NCBI GenBank assembly: GCA_004570425.1
Contig: SPQJ01000014.1
Location: 1-64,000 of the forward strand
Origin: Bacillus sp. AZ43
GTDB taxonomy: Bacteria > Actinomycetota > Actinomycetes > Mycobacteriales > Geodermatophilaceae
Reading direction: 5' to 3'
Length of the DNA stretch: 64,000 nt
Shown: piece by piece, positions 46,100 to 55,087 of the stretch
How the letters are laid out: each line of letters begins with the position of its first letter
Numbering within the stretch: position 1 is the stretch's first letter
Program-made: the position numbers and the translations under genes
The notes under the pieces: model-generated
Told to the model about the DNA's origin: nothing
Seen by the model: the letters and a program-made list of their open reading frames with translations, nothing else
Database searches by the model: none

Positions 46100-48253
46100 A
46101 TGCATGGCACCACCTCGGCGGGCGTCTTCGCCCTGCCCGACCACCTCGCGGCCAAGGCCGACCCTGCGCTGATCGGCGACGACGAGGCGCACTTCGCCGC
46201 CGTCGCGGCGAGCCTCGCGGACTCGATCGCCGGGCTGTCCGGACGCCTCCACGCCGAGCGCACCGCGGCCGGCGGCACCGGGCAGGAGGCGCTGGACCGG
46301 GACCTCGAGGTCCACCGGCTGACCGGGCGGTTGCGCACCCTGCGCCGCTTCGGCCTGGATCTGTGCCTGGGACGCATCGTCCGGGCCGGCGACGCCGAGC
46401 CGGTGTACGTCGGGCGGCTCGGCCTCACCGACGACGCGGGACGCCGGCTGCTGGTCGACTGGCGCTCCCCGGCCGCCGAGCCGTTCTTCGCCGCGACCCA
46501 CGCCGACCCCATGGGACTCGTGAGCCGGCGCCGGTACCGCTGGACCCGCGGCCGCATCACCGACTACTGGGACGAGGTGTTCGACGCCGAGGGCCTCGCG
46601 GGGCACGCCGCCCTCGACGACCAGTCCGCGTTCCTCGCCGGCCTGGGCACCAGCCGGTCCGAGCGGATGCGCGACGTCCTCGGCACCATCCAGGCCGACC
46701 AGCACGCGATCATCCGTGCGGGCTCGCGGGGCGCCCTCGTGGTCGACGGCGGACCGGGCACCGGCAAGACGGTCGTCGCGCTGCACCGCACCGCCCACCT
46801 CCTGTACGCCGAGCCGGAGCTGGCCTCCCGGGGCGGCGTGCTGTTCGTCGGCCCCCACGAGCCCTACCTCGCCTACGTCTCCGACGTGCTCCCCGGCCTC
46901 GGGGAGGAGGGGGTGCGGACCTGCACGCTGCGCGACCTCGTGCCGGAGGGGGCGACGGCGCGGATCGAGCCGGATCCGGAGGTGGCCCGGCTCAAGTCGT
47001 CGGCGGACCTGGTGCGCGCGATCGAGGCCGCCGTCCGGTTCTACGAGGAGCCACCGACGAGGCCGGTCACCGTCGCCACGCAGCGGGCCGACGTCCGGCT
47101 GACCGCCGACGACTGGGCCGACGCGTTCCGCGCCCCCGACCCCGGCACCCCGCACAACGAGGCCCGCGACGAGGTCTGGGAGGAGCTGGTCGCGATCCTC
47201 GTGGACAAGCACCCCGCGGACGACGACGTCCCCGACGACGAGGTGCGCGCCGAGCTCCTGGAGAACGACGAGCTGCGGACGGCGTTCACCCGCGCGTGGC
47301 CGCTGCTCGATGCGGCCGACGTCGTGGCGGACCTGTGGTCGGTGCCGGCCTACCTGCGGATGTGCGCTCCCTGGCTGGGCCCCGACGAGGTCCGCGTACT
47401 GCAGCGCGCCGATCCCCGGGCGTGGACGGTGTCCGACCTGCCGCTCCTGGACGCCGCCCGGCGGCGGCTCGGCGACCCGGAGGCCTCGCGTCACGGGCGG
47501 CGCCGGCGGGCCGCCGTCGCCGCCGAGCGCGCGCGCATGGCCGACGTCATCGCCGATCTCGTCGCCACCGACGACTCCGAGCTGAAGCTGATGACGACGC
47601 TGCGGCACGGCGACCTGCAGGACGCCCTCGTCGACGACGCGGCGCTGCCGAGCGCCGCCCCCGACGTGCTCGCCGGTCCGTTCGCGCACGTCGTGGTGGA
47701 CGAGGCGCAGGAGCTGACCGACGCCGAGTGGCAGATGCTGCTGCTCCGCTGCCCGTCGAGGAGCTTCACGATCGTCGGGGACCGCGCGCAGGCCCGGCAC
47801 GGCTTCCCCGAGTCGTGGCGGGAGCGGCTGCAACGGGTGGGACTGGGCGACGTGCAGCTCGCGTCGCTGACCATCAACTACCGGACGCCGGAGGAGGTCA
47901 TGGCCGAGGCCGAGCCGGTGATCCGGGCGGCGCTGCCGGACGCGAACGTGCCGACGTCGGTGCGCAGCAGCGGCGTCCCGGTGCACCACGGGTCCACGTC
48001 CGAGCTCGCGTCGGTGCTGGAGGGCTGGCTCGACCAGCACGCCGAGGGCACCGCCTGCGTCATCGGCGACGCGACCTTCGCGCCGACCGACCGCGTCCGT
48101 TCGCTGACCCCGTCGCTGGCGAAGGGCCTGGAGTTCGACCTCGTCGTCCTCGTCGACCCCGACGCGTTCGGCACCGGCACCGAGGGCGCCGTCGACCGCT
48201 ACGTCGCGATGACGCGGGCGACCCAGCGGCTCGTCGTCCTGACCAGCAGCTGA
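46100..48253 (+). CDS. helR: HelR, RNA-polymerase-recycling UvrD-like ATPase (rifamycin resistance)
   Basis: A 717-residue HelD-type superfamily 1 motor. HelR displaces rifamycins from RNA polymerase and rescues stalled enzyme in actinomycetes. Helicase motifs: Walker A GGPGTGKTVVALHRTAHLLY near residue 218, motif II HVVVDEAQELTDAEWQMLLL near 530, motif III FTIVGDRAQA, motif IV-like LTINYRTPEEVM, and motif VI VAMTRATQRLVVL near the C-terminus. The N-terminal ~150 residues form the HelD-like arm (RLTGRLRTLRRFGLDLCLGRIV, VDWRSPAAEPFF). ATG at 46100; GGGAGC lies upstream. The RAE-like repeat in its promoter is the strongest reason to prefer HelR over generic HelD. Confidence 0.9.
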   Translation: MHGTTSAGVFALPDHLAAKADPALIGDDEAHFAAVAASLADSIAGLSGRLHAERTAAGGTGQEALDRDLEVHRLTGRLRTLRRFGLDLCLGRIVRAGDAEPVYVGRLGLTDDAGRRLLVDWRSPAAEPFFAATHADPMGLVSRRRYRWTRGRITDYWDEVFDAEGLAGHAALDDQSAFLAGLGTSRSERMRDVLGTIQADQHAIIRAGSRGALVVDGGPGTGKTVVALHRTAHLLYAEPELASRGGVLFVGPHEPYLAYVSDVLPGLGEEGVRTCTLRDLVPEGATARIEPDPEVARLKSSADLVRAIEAAVRFYEEPPTRPVTVATQRADVRLTADDWADAFRAPDPGTPHNEARDEVWEELVAILVDKHPADDDVPDDEVRAELLENDELRTAFTRAWPLLDAADVVADLWSVPAYLRMCAPWLGPDEVRVLQRADPRAWTVSDLPLLDAARRRLGDPEASRHGRRRRAAVAAERARMADVIADLVATDDSELKLMTTLRHGDLQDALVDDAALPSAAPDVLAGPFAHVVVDEAQELTDAEWQMLLLRCPSRSFTIVGDRAQARHGFPESWRERLQRVGLGDVQLASLTINYRTPEEVMAEAEPVIRAALPDANVPTSVRSSGVPVHHGSTSELASVLEGWLDQHAEGTACVIGDATFAPTDRVRSLTPSLAKGLEFDLVVLVDPDAFGTGTEGAVDRYVAMTRATQRLVVLTSS

Positions 48254-48256
48254 GCG

Positions 48257-50407
48257 TCAGGCGGCCTGCTGCTCGGACAGGGCGTCGGTGAGCAGCGCGA
48301 CCAGCGCCTCGAGCTGGACGTCGGCGGACGACTGCACCTCCTCGTCCGAGCCGTCGAGCGCGCGGGCGGCCAGGCCGGCCTTGCTGTCGATCAGCTCGGC
48401 GATGCGGGAGTCGAGGGTCTGCGCGGCGAGGATCCGCCAGGCGGTGACCGGCTCGGTCTGCCCGATGCGGTGGCTGCGGTCGATCGCCTGCGTCTGCTCG
48501 GCGTCGGTCCAGGAGAGCTCCGCGAGCACGATGTTGGACGCGACCTGCAGGTTGAGGCCGACGCCCGCGGCGGTCAGGGAGCAGACCGCGACGGCGACGT
48601 CCGGGTCCTTCACGAACGCGTCGATGTGCCGCTGCCGCACCGACGGCGTCTGGTCGCCGCGGATCGACGAGTACCGGACGCCGAGCTTGGTGAACGTCTC
48701 CTCGGCGGCGTCCATGACGTCGACGTGCTTGGCGAAGAAGACCACCTTGCCGGCGCTGCGGGCGAGCTGCGCGGCGTAGTCGGCGGCGAGACCGGCCTTC
48801 GCCTGGCCGATGCGCCGCATCATGCTGAAGACGTTCTCGCCGCTGGTCTTCGTGCTGGTGTCCTTGAGCTCCCAGCCGGCCACCTTGCGGACGAGCGCGT
48901 GGTCGATGCCCACGACCTCGGTGGCGGACTCCCGGGCGGCGAGGGCGCTCTCGTACCGCTTGACCAGACGGCGGGCGAGCTCGCGCTCGGCGGCGCGGAT
49001 CGAGCGGCCGGCCGCGCTGTCGAGCTCGACGGGGAGGTCGGCGATGCGGCGGGCGGGGATGTCGGCGGCGACGTCGACCTTGCGGCGGCGGACGATGCCC
49101 ATGTCGATCACGCACTGGCGGGCCGCCGGGTAGAAGCCCGGGTCGGCGGGCGTGAGACCGGTGTCCTCCAGCCGCTGCATCAGCTCGCCGAGCGGCTTCT
49201 CGTCGTCGATCCACCCGAGGAACTGCCAGATGGCGCGGAAGTCGTCGATGTCGTTGATCAGCGGGGTGCCGGTCAGCGCCATCAGCAGCGGCCGGCCGAT
49301 GCGGGTGCGGATGCGCTCCGAGAGCTCCAGGACGTGCTGCGACCGCTGCGAGGTCTTGTTCTTGATGAAGTGCGCCTCGTCGACGACCATGCCGCGGAAC
49401 CCGAAGTCGCCGATCCAGCCGACGTGCCGGTCGAGCACCTCGTAGTTGACGACGACGATGTCGGCGAAGGCGTCGATCGTCTCGCCGTTGCCCTGGATGA
49501 CGGTGGCCGGGCGGTGCGGGACCCAGCGGCCGGCCTCGCGGGCCCAGTTGGTCTTGACGACGTTCGGCACGACCACGAGCAGCGGGAATGCCTGCGCCGC
49601 CTCGGCCGCCAGCAGCGACTGGGCGGTCTTGCCCAGGCCCGGCTCGTCGGCGAGCAGGAAGGTCCGGTGCCCGGCGGCGGCCGCGGCGACCAGCTGCGCC
49701 TGGTGGGGCATGAGCTCGAGCCCGGCCGGGACGCTCCAGGGCGCCGGGGTGGGGAGGTCCATGCACGCGGGGGCGCCGCCGCCGGCGCGCTCGAAGGAGG
49801 TGAACAGCGGGTCGAGCAGCTCCCACCCGGCCAGCCGTCGCGGGCGGGTGACGGCCGGGCGGGCCGCGGAGAAGTCGGGAGCGAGGAACGGGTTGGCCAG
49901 CTGGCGGGAGATGACCGACTGCGGCACGACCTGGCGTTCGGGCGCGGCGGGCGCGACGAAGGCGGCCGGCTCGGGCGGTGCCGTCTCCTCCTCCGGCGCC
50001 GCCTCGATGCCGACGGCGCCGAGCATCTCCCGCCGGATCGCCCGGGCGGACTCGGAGACGACGGCGTCGTCGGCGAGCAGCCCGTAGAGCGCGGAGTCGC
50101 GGACGGCGGTGGTGGCGAGGATGGTGGCGATGCCGTCGAGCCGCTTGAGCTGCTCGGACCGGCGGGACTCGCTGCCGGCCCTGTCGGCCTGCACGCGGGC
50201 GCGCTCCTCGCGGAGCAGCAGGGCGATGGCCTGGAACTCCGCGCGCACGGACGGCGTGACGCGGCCGCGCTGGACGGCGCCCTCGACCTCGCGCACGGCG
50301 CGGGCGAGGACGGCGATCAGGTCGTCGCCCTCGCGGACCCGCCGGGACCGCTGGCCTCGCGGGGCCTCACGGCGCGCGCCGGTCGAGCGTCGGCCTCGTC
50401 CTGCCAC
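48257..50407 (-). CDS. SNF2-type DEAD/H helicase with unusual N-terminal domain
   Basis: A 716-residue Swi2/Snf2-related ATPase. Motif I is LLADEPGLGKTAQSLLAAEAA (about residue 275), motif II MVVDEAHFIKNK, motif III LMALTGTPLIND, then in the second RecA domain KVVFFAKHVDVMDAAEE, VAVCSLTAAGVGLNLQVAS and the motif VI QAIDRSHRIGQTEPV. The N-terminal ~250 residues are not a known nuclease or zinc domain: a charged coiled coil (about 30-120) then an Ala/Pro/Glu-rich linker. Substrate unknown; such proteins remodel protein-DNA complexes. GTG at 50407 with GAGGAGG upstream is preferred to longer starts. It ends 3 bases from the helR stop, convergent. Confidence 0.85.
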   Translation of the reverse strand: MAGRGRRSTGARREAPRGQRSRRVREGDDLIAVLARAVREVEGAVQRGRVTPSVRAEFQAIALLLREERARVQADRAGSESRRSEQLKRLDGIATILATTAVRDSALYGLLADDAVVSESARAIRREMLGAVGIEAAPEEETAPPEPAAFVAPAAPERQVVPQSVISRQLANPFLAPDFSAARPAVTRPRRLAGWELLDPLFTSFERAGGGAPACMDLPTPAPWSVPAGLELMPHQAQLVAAAAAGHRTFLLADEPGLGKTAQSLLAAEAAQAFPLLVVVPNVVKTNWAREAGRWVPHRPATVIQGNGETIDAFADIVVVNYEVLDRHVGWIGDFGFRGMVVDEAHFIKNKTSQRSQHVLELSERIRTRIGRPLLMALTGTPLINDIDDFRAIWQFLGWIDDEKPLGELMQRLEDTGLTPADPGFYPAARQCVIDMGIVRRRKVDVAADIPARRIADLPVELDSAAGRSIRAAERELARRLVKRYESALAARESATEVVGIDHALVRKVAGWELKDTSTKTSGENVFSMMRRIGQAKAGLAADYAAQLARSAGKVVFFAKHVDVMDAAEETFTKLGVRYSSIRGDQTPSVRQRHIDAFVKDPDVAVAVCSLTAAGVGLNLQVASNIVLAELSWTDAEQTQAIDRSHRIGQTEPVTAWRILAAQTLDSRIAELIDSKAGLAARALDGSDEEVQSSADVQLEALVALLTDALSEQQAA

Positions 50408-50925
50408 GTACTCCTCCTCCACTGCCCTGCACCGCCCCGGCGGAACGCCGTGAACGACGGAGAACCCGCGCGAGCGGGTGAGAGCCGATCCCGCGGGTCT
50501 GCGGGAGCTCGACGTCTCCGGACCGGACGGCCGGCTCCCGCAGGAACGACGGCCGCTGATCGATCTGGCCCCACGGCACAGCCGAAGTCGTCGCCAGAGG
50601 AACGGCGCGGGCCTGGGCCGATGCTGTGTCGAGCGTAACGCCTGCCGGCCCGCGGGACTCCGCAGGCCATGACCGGGAAACCCCGCCACGGACGGCCTTG
50701 TTCCGCGCAGCTCTCCCGGGCGTCCCGTGCATGGCCTGTCACCACGCGGTCCGCAACGGTCGCGGCGGGCGCACGGGCAACATCTGACGAACCGGACCAG
50801 TCCGTCTCATCCGTCTCGGCCTCTCGCGGCGCGCGCTCGGGCACTTACGGTCAGTACCGACAGAGACGCAGCACGTAGCCGCCCGTCGCAGACGGACGCG
50901 CATCCGCCCACCGAGAGGAATCGAC
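50408..50925. other. 518-base gap without a convincing gene
   Basis: Lies between the divergent SNF2 helicase and BldC-like genes. It holds hairpins (ACCCGC/GCGGGT at 50464-50479; CTGCGGGAG/CTCCCGCAG at 50499-50543), but no ORF with codon structure I would trust. It probably contains the two promoters and may encode a leader RNA. Confidence 0.5.
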
Positions 50926-51273
50926 GTGTCCCTTCCCCAGCGCTCCGCCGCCCCCACCCTCACCCGCCCGGTCGCCTACGGCCAGCGCCCCATCCCCCGG
51001 CCGGCCATGCCCGCTGGCTACCCGGCCGCCCGCCTCGCGCCCGGCGCCCGCCCGCAGCCCGCCGTCGCCCCGGTGGCCCAGCGCCCGGCCCCGCGCCAGG
51101 TCGCCTTCCTCACCGTCGCCGAGGTCGCGGCGATCATGCGCGTCTCGAAGATGACGGTGTACCGCCTCGTCCACGGCGGCGAGCTGTCCGCCGTCCGCGT
51201 CGGCCGCTCCTTCCGCGTGCCCGAGCCGGCCGTCCGCGCCTACCTGTCCGAGGCCCGCACCGACGTCGCCTGA
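50926..51273 (+). CDS. BldC/excisionase-like helix-turn-helix protein
   Basis: A 115-residue DNA-binding protein. The C-terminal ~55 residues are a MerR-like winged helix: FLTVAEVAAIMRVSKMTVYRLVHGGELSAVRVGRSFRVPEPAVRAYL, close to BldC and excisionase-type domains. The first ~58 residues are Pro/Ala-rich and probably disordered, longer than in BldC itself (68 residues). BldC-type proteins bind AT-rich direct repeats to control development and sigma factors. GTG start with GAGAGG upstream. It is divergent from the SNF2 helicase. Confidence 0.85.
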   Translation: MSLPQRSAAPTLTRPVAYGQRPIPRPAMPAGYPAARLAPGARPQPAVAPVAQRPAPRQVAFLTVAEVAAIMRVSKMTVYRLVHGGELSAVRVGRSFRVPEPAVRAYLSEARTDVA

Positions 51274-51318
51274 GCCCGCCGACCCCTGGGGCGCGGCAGC
51301 CGACCCGGCTGCGGAGCC

Positions 51319-51684
51319 TCAGGCCGGGGCCTCCTGGAACGCGCGCACCTCGATCCGGGCTCCGAGCGCCTTGGACGCCTTCGCGGCCCAGGCGACGGCC
51401 GCCTCCTGATCCGGCGCATCGATCACCCAGAGACCACCGAGGTACTCCGGCGCCTGCGTGTACGGCCCGTCGGTGAGGGCCACGGCGTCACCCGTGTGGT
51501 CGACGGTGACCGCCGTCGACGGCGGGTGGAGCCCACCCGCGAAGACCAGCGCCCCGGACCCGGTGAGCTCCTCGATGAACGCGCCGGCCGCGGCCATGAC
51601 GGCCTCCAGCTCCGCGGGATCCATCGTCGCCATCGTGGGCTCCTCGGCCGAGTCGTGCGGCATGGAGAGCAGGTACTGCGTCAC
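51319..51684 (-). CDS. YciI-like (YCII) protein
   Basis: A 121-residue dimeric ferredoxin-fold protein. The sequence TQYLLSMPHDSAEEPTMATMDPAELEAVMAAAGAFIEELTGSGALVFAGGLHPP has the His/Asp pair typical of YCII proteins and ends with GGLWVIDAPDQEAAVAWAAKASKALGARIEVRAFQ. In actinobacteria such proteins are often linked to ECF sigma factors (SigJ-type), but no partner is adjacent here. GTG start at 51684; a 220-base region to the next gene holds nothing clear. Confidence 0.8.
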   Translation of the reverse strand: MTQYLLSMPHDSAEEPTMATMDPAELEAVMAAAGAFIEELTGSGALVFAGGLHPPSTAVTVDHTGDAVALTDGPYTQAPEYLGGLWVIDAPDQEAAVAWAAKASKALGARIEVRAFQEAPA

Positions 51685-51904
51685 GGCGGACCTCCGACGT
51701 CGTGCGACGGCTCGTCCGGCCGCGCTACCAGCAGATGACCCGGTCCGCTGCCCGAACTCATCGGCCGGTGCCGGTCCTCGGCCGCGTCGGCGACCAGCCA
51801 CAGTCGCCCCGGCACCCACTCTCCAGCGACATCGGAAGCGCCACAGCACCCGTCCCTCGACGGCGCCTGCCGGAGCGCGCTGCGCAGCACCTAGCCTCCA
51901 CCTC

Positions 51905-52876
51905 ATGCGCGCTGTGCAGATCACCCGTTTCGGCGGCCCCGAGGTCCTGGACATCGTCGACGTCCCCGAGCCCGAGGCGGGTGACGGCCAGAAGCTCTAC
52001 GACGTCTCCACCGCCGGCATCAACTACGCCGACACCCACCAGATCGAGAACTCCTACCTCGCTGCGCAGCAGCTGCCGCTGATCCCCGGCGCGGAGTTCG
52101 TCGGCACCCCCGTCGGTGGCGGGCAGCGGGTCGTCGGGCTGCTCGACGGCGGCGGGTACGCGGAGAAGGTCGTCGCTCACGACGCCCTCACCTGGGCGGT
52201 GCCCGACGGGGTCAGCGACGAGCAGGCGCTGGCGGTCGTCCTGCAGGGCTCGACCGCGTGGCACCTGCTGCGCACCAGCGCGCACCTGGCCGAGGGCGAG
52301 ACCGTCGTCGTCATCGCCGGTGCGGGTGGGGTCGGCTCGCTCGCCGTCCAACTGGCCAAGCGCTGGGGTGCCGGCCGGGTCATCGCCACCGCCTCCAGCC
52401 CGGAGAAGCGCGCCGTGGCCGAGGAGCTCGGCGCGGACGCGACCGTCGACCCGGCGCTCGCCGACGACGACCCGAAGCAGTTCACCGGCGCGCTCCGGGA
52501 GGCCAACGGCGGCAAGCCGGTCGACATCGTGCTCGAGATGACCGGCGGGAACGTCTTCTCCGGCTCGCTCTCGGCGCTGGCCCCGTTCGGCCGGCTGGTC
52601 ACCTACGGCATGGCCGCGCGGCAGGGGACGCCGTCGGTCCCGCCGGGGATGCTCATGCAGAAGAGCCGCGCCGTCATCGGTTTCTGGCTGGCCCACTGCA
52701 TGAGCCGCCCGCGGATGATGGACGCCGCGATGCACGACCTGCTGCCGATGGTGGCCGACGGCTCGCTGCGGCCGGTGGTCGGAGGCCGCTACCCGATGTC
52801 CGCCGTCCGAGAGGCGCACCAGGACCTGCTCGCCCGCCGCACCACCGGCAAGCTCGTCCTCGACCCCGGCCGCTGA
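51905..52876 (+). CDS. Zinc-free medium-chain dehydrogenase (quinone oxidoreductase-like)
   Basis: A 323-residue MDR-family NADPH oxidoreductase. It starts MRAVQITRFGGPEVLDIVDVPEPEAGDGQ, has the GINYADTHQIENSYLAAQQLPLIPGAEFVG segment near residue 40, and a GAGGVGSLAVQLAKRWGA nucleotide fold near 140. Typical QOR/zeta-crystallin features are seen and no structural zinc cysteines. It reduces quinones or enones; substrate unknown. ATG at 51905. Convergent with the ArsR regulator. Confidence 0.85.
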   Translation: MRAVQITRFGGPEVLDIVDVPEPEAGDGQKLYDVSTAGINYADTHQIENSYLAAQQLPLIPGAEFVGTPVGGGQRVVGLLDGGGYAEKVVAHDALTWAVPDGVSDEQALAVVLQGSTAWHLLRTSAHLAEGETVVVIAGAGGVGSLAVQLAKRWGAGRVIATASSPEKRAVAEELGADATVDPALADDDPKQFTGALREANGGKPVDIVLEMTGGNVFSGSLSALAPFGRLVTYGMAARQGTPSVPPGMLMQKSRAVIGFWLAHCMSRPRMMDAAMHDLLPMVADGSLRPVVGGRYPMSAVREAHQDLLARRTTGKLVLDPGR

Positions 52877-52895
52877 CCCACCCGACCGGCGGCGA

Positions 52896-53276
52896 TCAGG
52901 CGGTCGTGCGGGGGGCGTCCGCCAGCGCCACGGCGTCCTCCTGGCCGTGCAGTGCCTCCAGCAGCACCTGACCCTGCCGCAGGTTCGCGGTCAGCATGCG
53001 TCGCGCCACCGCCAGCAACTCCGCGGTCTGCGGGTCGCTCAACGAGCAGATGACGTTGTTCCGCACGCGCCTGCTGTCGACGATGCCCGCACGACGCAGG
53101 ACCCCGACCTGCTGGGACAGGTGGGAGAGCTCGAGCCCCGTGCCGTCGGCCAGCTCTCCCACGGTGCGCTCCCGCTCGGCGAGGAGCTCGAGCACCCGTA
53201 TCCGGGCCGGATGCGCGAGTGCCTTGAACAGATCCGCCTTGGCCTCGGCCAGTGGTCGGCCGGGAGTGAACGGCAT
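52896..53276 (-). CDS. ArsR/SmtB-family transcriptional regulator
   Basis: A 126-residue winged-helix regulator (LFKALAHPARIRVLELLAERERTVGELADGTGLELSHLSQQVGVLRRAGIVDSRRVRNNVICSLSDPQTAELLAVARRML). No CxC metal-binding pair is evident in helix 3, so it may sense redox state or an organic ligand rather than arsenic. ATG at 53276. It is divergent from the PAS-GAF-SpoIIE gene and a palindrome sits between them. Confidence 0.88.
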   Translation of the reverse strand: MPFTPGRPLAEAKADLFKALAHPARIRVLELLAERERTVGELADGTGLELSHLSQQVGVLRRAGIVDSRRVRNNVICSLSDPQTAELLAVARRMLTANLRQGQVLLEALHGQEDAVALADAPRTTA

Positions 53277-53313
53277 GGCGTCATCATACGAGCGGCCGGG
53301 CCGAGGTCAGGAG

Positions 53314-53329
53314 TTGATAAAGTCATCAA
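53314..53329. promoter_or_regulatory. Candidate ArsR operator
   Basis: TTGATAAAGTCATCAA is a 5-bp palindrome (TTGAT, 6-base spacer, ATCAA) in the 89-base divergent gap, extended one more base each side. It is AT-rich in a GC-rich genome, typical of ArsR sites. Confidence 0.5.
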
Positions 53330-53365
53330 GTCGTCGAGTTACGTCCGTCCGAGTGAAGAGGTGCA

Positions 53366-55087
53366 ATGGCGCGCTGGTGGGCCTCGGCGGACGAGGACGA
53401 GGTCGGCGCGCAGACGTTGGAGACCATGCCGATCGGCCTGATCGAGCTGGACACCGACTGGACGATCCGGTTCGTGAACGCGGCGGCGGAACGCCTCGTG
53501 GAGCGCTCGCGGGACGAGCTGCTCGACCGCTCCTACTGGGACGCGTTCCCCGCCAACGTGGACAACGAGTTCGGCCGGGCCTACCGCCGCGCCGTCAGCA
53601 CCCGCCGGCCCCAGACGGTGGAGGCCTTCTACCCGGAACCGCTGAACCAGTGGTTCGAGGTGCAGGCGGTGCCCACCCCGCAGGGCCTGTGGCTGTACTT
53701 CACCGAGGTGACCGCCCGCCGTCGGGCAGTGGAACGGCTGAGCCTCCAGGCCCGGGTGACCGACGAGCTGGCCGGCACCCTGGACGCGCCGGCAGCGGTG
53801 GGACGCATCCCGCGCCTGGTGGTCCCGACCCTGGCCACCTGGGCGACGGTGGCGCTGGTGGGCGAGGACGGCGGCCTCCGTCCGGCGGGGGGCTGGCACG
53901 TCGACCCCGCCAAGACACCCTTGGTCCGGCGCTACGTCGCGGCCGCGCTGGAGTCCTCCCCCGCCACGGCGCCGCTCCTGCGCGCCGTCGCTGCCGGCGC
54001 CCCCGTCACAGTCTCCGGACCCGAGCTCACCGGACGCGGACTGGACACCGTGGCCACGGGGCCGGCGCGCGACCTCCTGCGGCTGCTCTCCCCCGGCTCC
54101 ATGACGGTGCTGCCGATCCGCGGCCCCGACCGGCTCCTCGGCGCCCTGACCGTCGTCCACGACCGGAGCCGCGCCGTCGACCCCGCCGACATCACGACCG
54201 CCGCCGAGATCGCCGACCGCGCGGGACTGGCCCTCGACAACGCGCGGCTGTACGAGCAGCAGCGGCAGCTGGCCCAGGAACTGCAGCGCAGCATGCTCAC
54301 GGCCCCTCCGGAGCCCGACCACGCGCACATCGTGGTGCGCTACCTCCCCGCCGCGGAAGCCGCCCGGGTCGGGGGCGACTGGTACGACGCGTTCGTGCAG
54401 CCGGACGGCGCCACCACGCTGGTCATCGGTGACGTCGTGGGCCACGACACGGCGGCCGCGGCGTCCATGGGCCAGCTGCGCAGCATGCTGCGCGGCATCG
54501 CCGTCACCGGCGACGACGGTCCGGCGCAGCTGCTGTCCCAGCTCGACTCCGCCATGGCCCAGCTGCAACTGCACACCTACGCCACCGCGGCCCTGGCCCG
54601 CTTCGAGCAGACCCGCGCCGAGCTGGAACGCGGCGTCACCCGGATGCGCTGGGCCAACGCCGGCCACCCTCCGCCGCTGATCATCCATCCCGACGGCACC
54701 GTGGCCGAGCTGGCCAGCTGGCGCGGGGACCTGATGCTCGGCGTCGACCACACCGTCCGTCGCTCCGAATCGGTGGTCAGCCTGGACCGCGACACCACCG
54801 TCCTGCTCTACACCGACGGGCTGATCGAGCGTCGCGGATCCGACCTCGACGAGGGCATGGAGCGGCTGCGGATCGCCGCCGCGGAACTCGCCGACCGCCC
54901 CCTGGACGATCTCTGCGACGAGCTCATCGACCGGCTGGTCAGCGGCACGCCGGAGGACGACGTCGCCCTGGTGGCCATCCGTCTGCACCGCCAGGACCGG
55001 CCGCGCCCCGAGGAGGCAGGGCCGCCCATCGTCCCGCCGACCGTGCCACCCGATCCGGCGTCGGCCGTCACCGGCCGCGCGTCCTAG
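53366..55087 (+). CDS. PAS-GAF-SpoIIE serine phosphatase
   Basis: A 573-residue cytoplasmic RsbU/RsbP-type phosphatase. Domains: PAS (about 10-115, METMPIGLIELDTDWTIRFVNAAAERL), GAF (about 125-290, LDAPAAVGRIPRLVVPTLATWATVALVGEDGG), and SpoIIE/PP2C (about 305-545) with RVGGDWYDAFV, LVIGDVVGHDTAAAASMGQLRSML, RWANAGHPPPLI and LLYTDGLIERRG followed by DDVALVAIRLH. The metal-binding Asp residues appear intact. It senses an unknown signal and dephosphorylates a STAS protein; the RsbV-like gene at 32 kb is one candidate. Divergent from the ArsR gene. Its stop overlaps the convergent VWA gene by 4 bases. Confidence 0.9.
   Translation: MARWWASADEDEVGAQTLETMPIGLIELDTDWTIRFVNAAAERLVERSRDELLDRSYWDAFPANVDNEFGRAYRRAVSTRRPQTVEAFYPEPLNQWFEVQAVPTPQGLWLYFTEVTARRRAVERLSLQARVTDELAGTLDAPAAVGRIPRLVVPTLATWATVALVGEDGGLRPAGGWHVDPAKTPLVRRYVAAALESSPATAPLLRAVAAGAPVTVSGPELTGRGLDTVATGPARDLLRLLSPGSMTVLPIRGPDRLLGALTVVHDRSRAVDPADITTAAEIADRAGLALDNARLYEQQRQLAQELQRSMLTAPPEPDHAHIVVRYLPAAEAARVGGDWYDAFVQPDGATTLVIGDVVGHDTAAAASMGQLRSMLRGIAVTGDDGPAQLLSQLDSAMAQLQLHTYATAALARFEQTRAELERGVTRMRWANAGHPPPLIIHPDGTVAELASWRGDLMLGVDHTVRRSESVVSLDRDTTVLLYTDGLIERRGSDLDEGMERLRIAAAELADRPLDDLCDELIDRLVSGTPEDDVALVAIRLHRQDRPRPEEAGPPIVPPTVPPDPASAVTGRAS

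Noticed and set aside
50408-50925. Small ORFs in the gap between the SNF2 helicase and BldC-like genes
   Set aside because: Compositions are Arg/Pro-rich shadow products without ribosome sites or family features.
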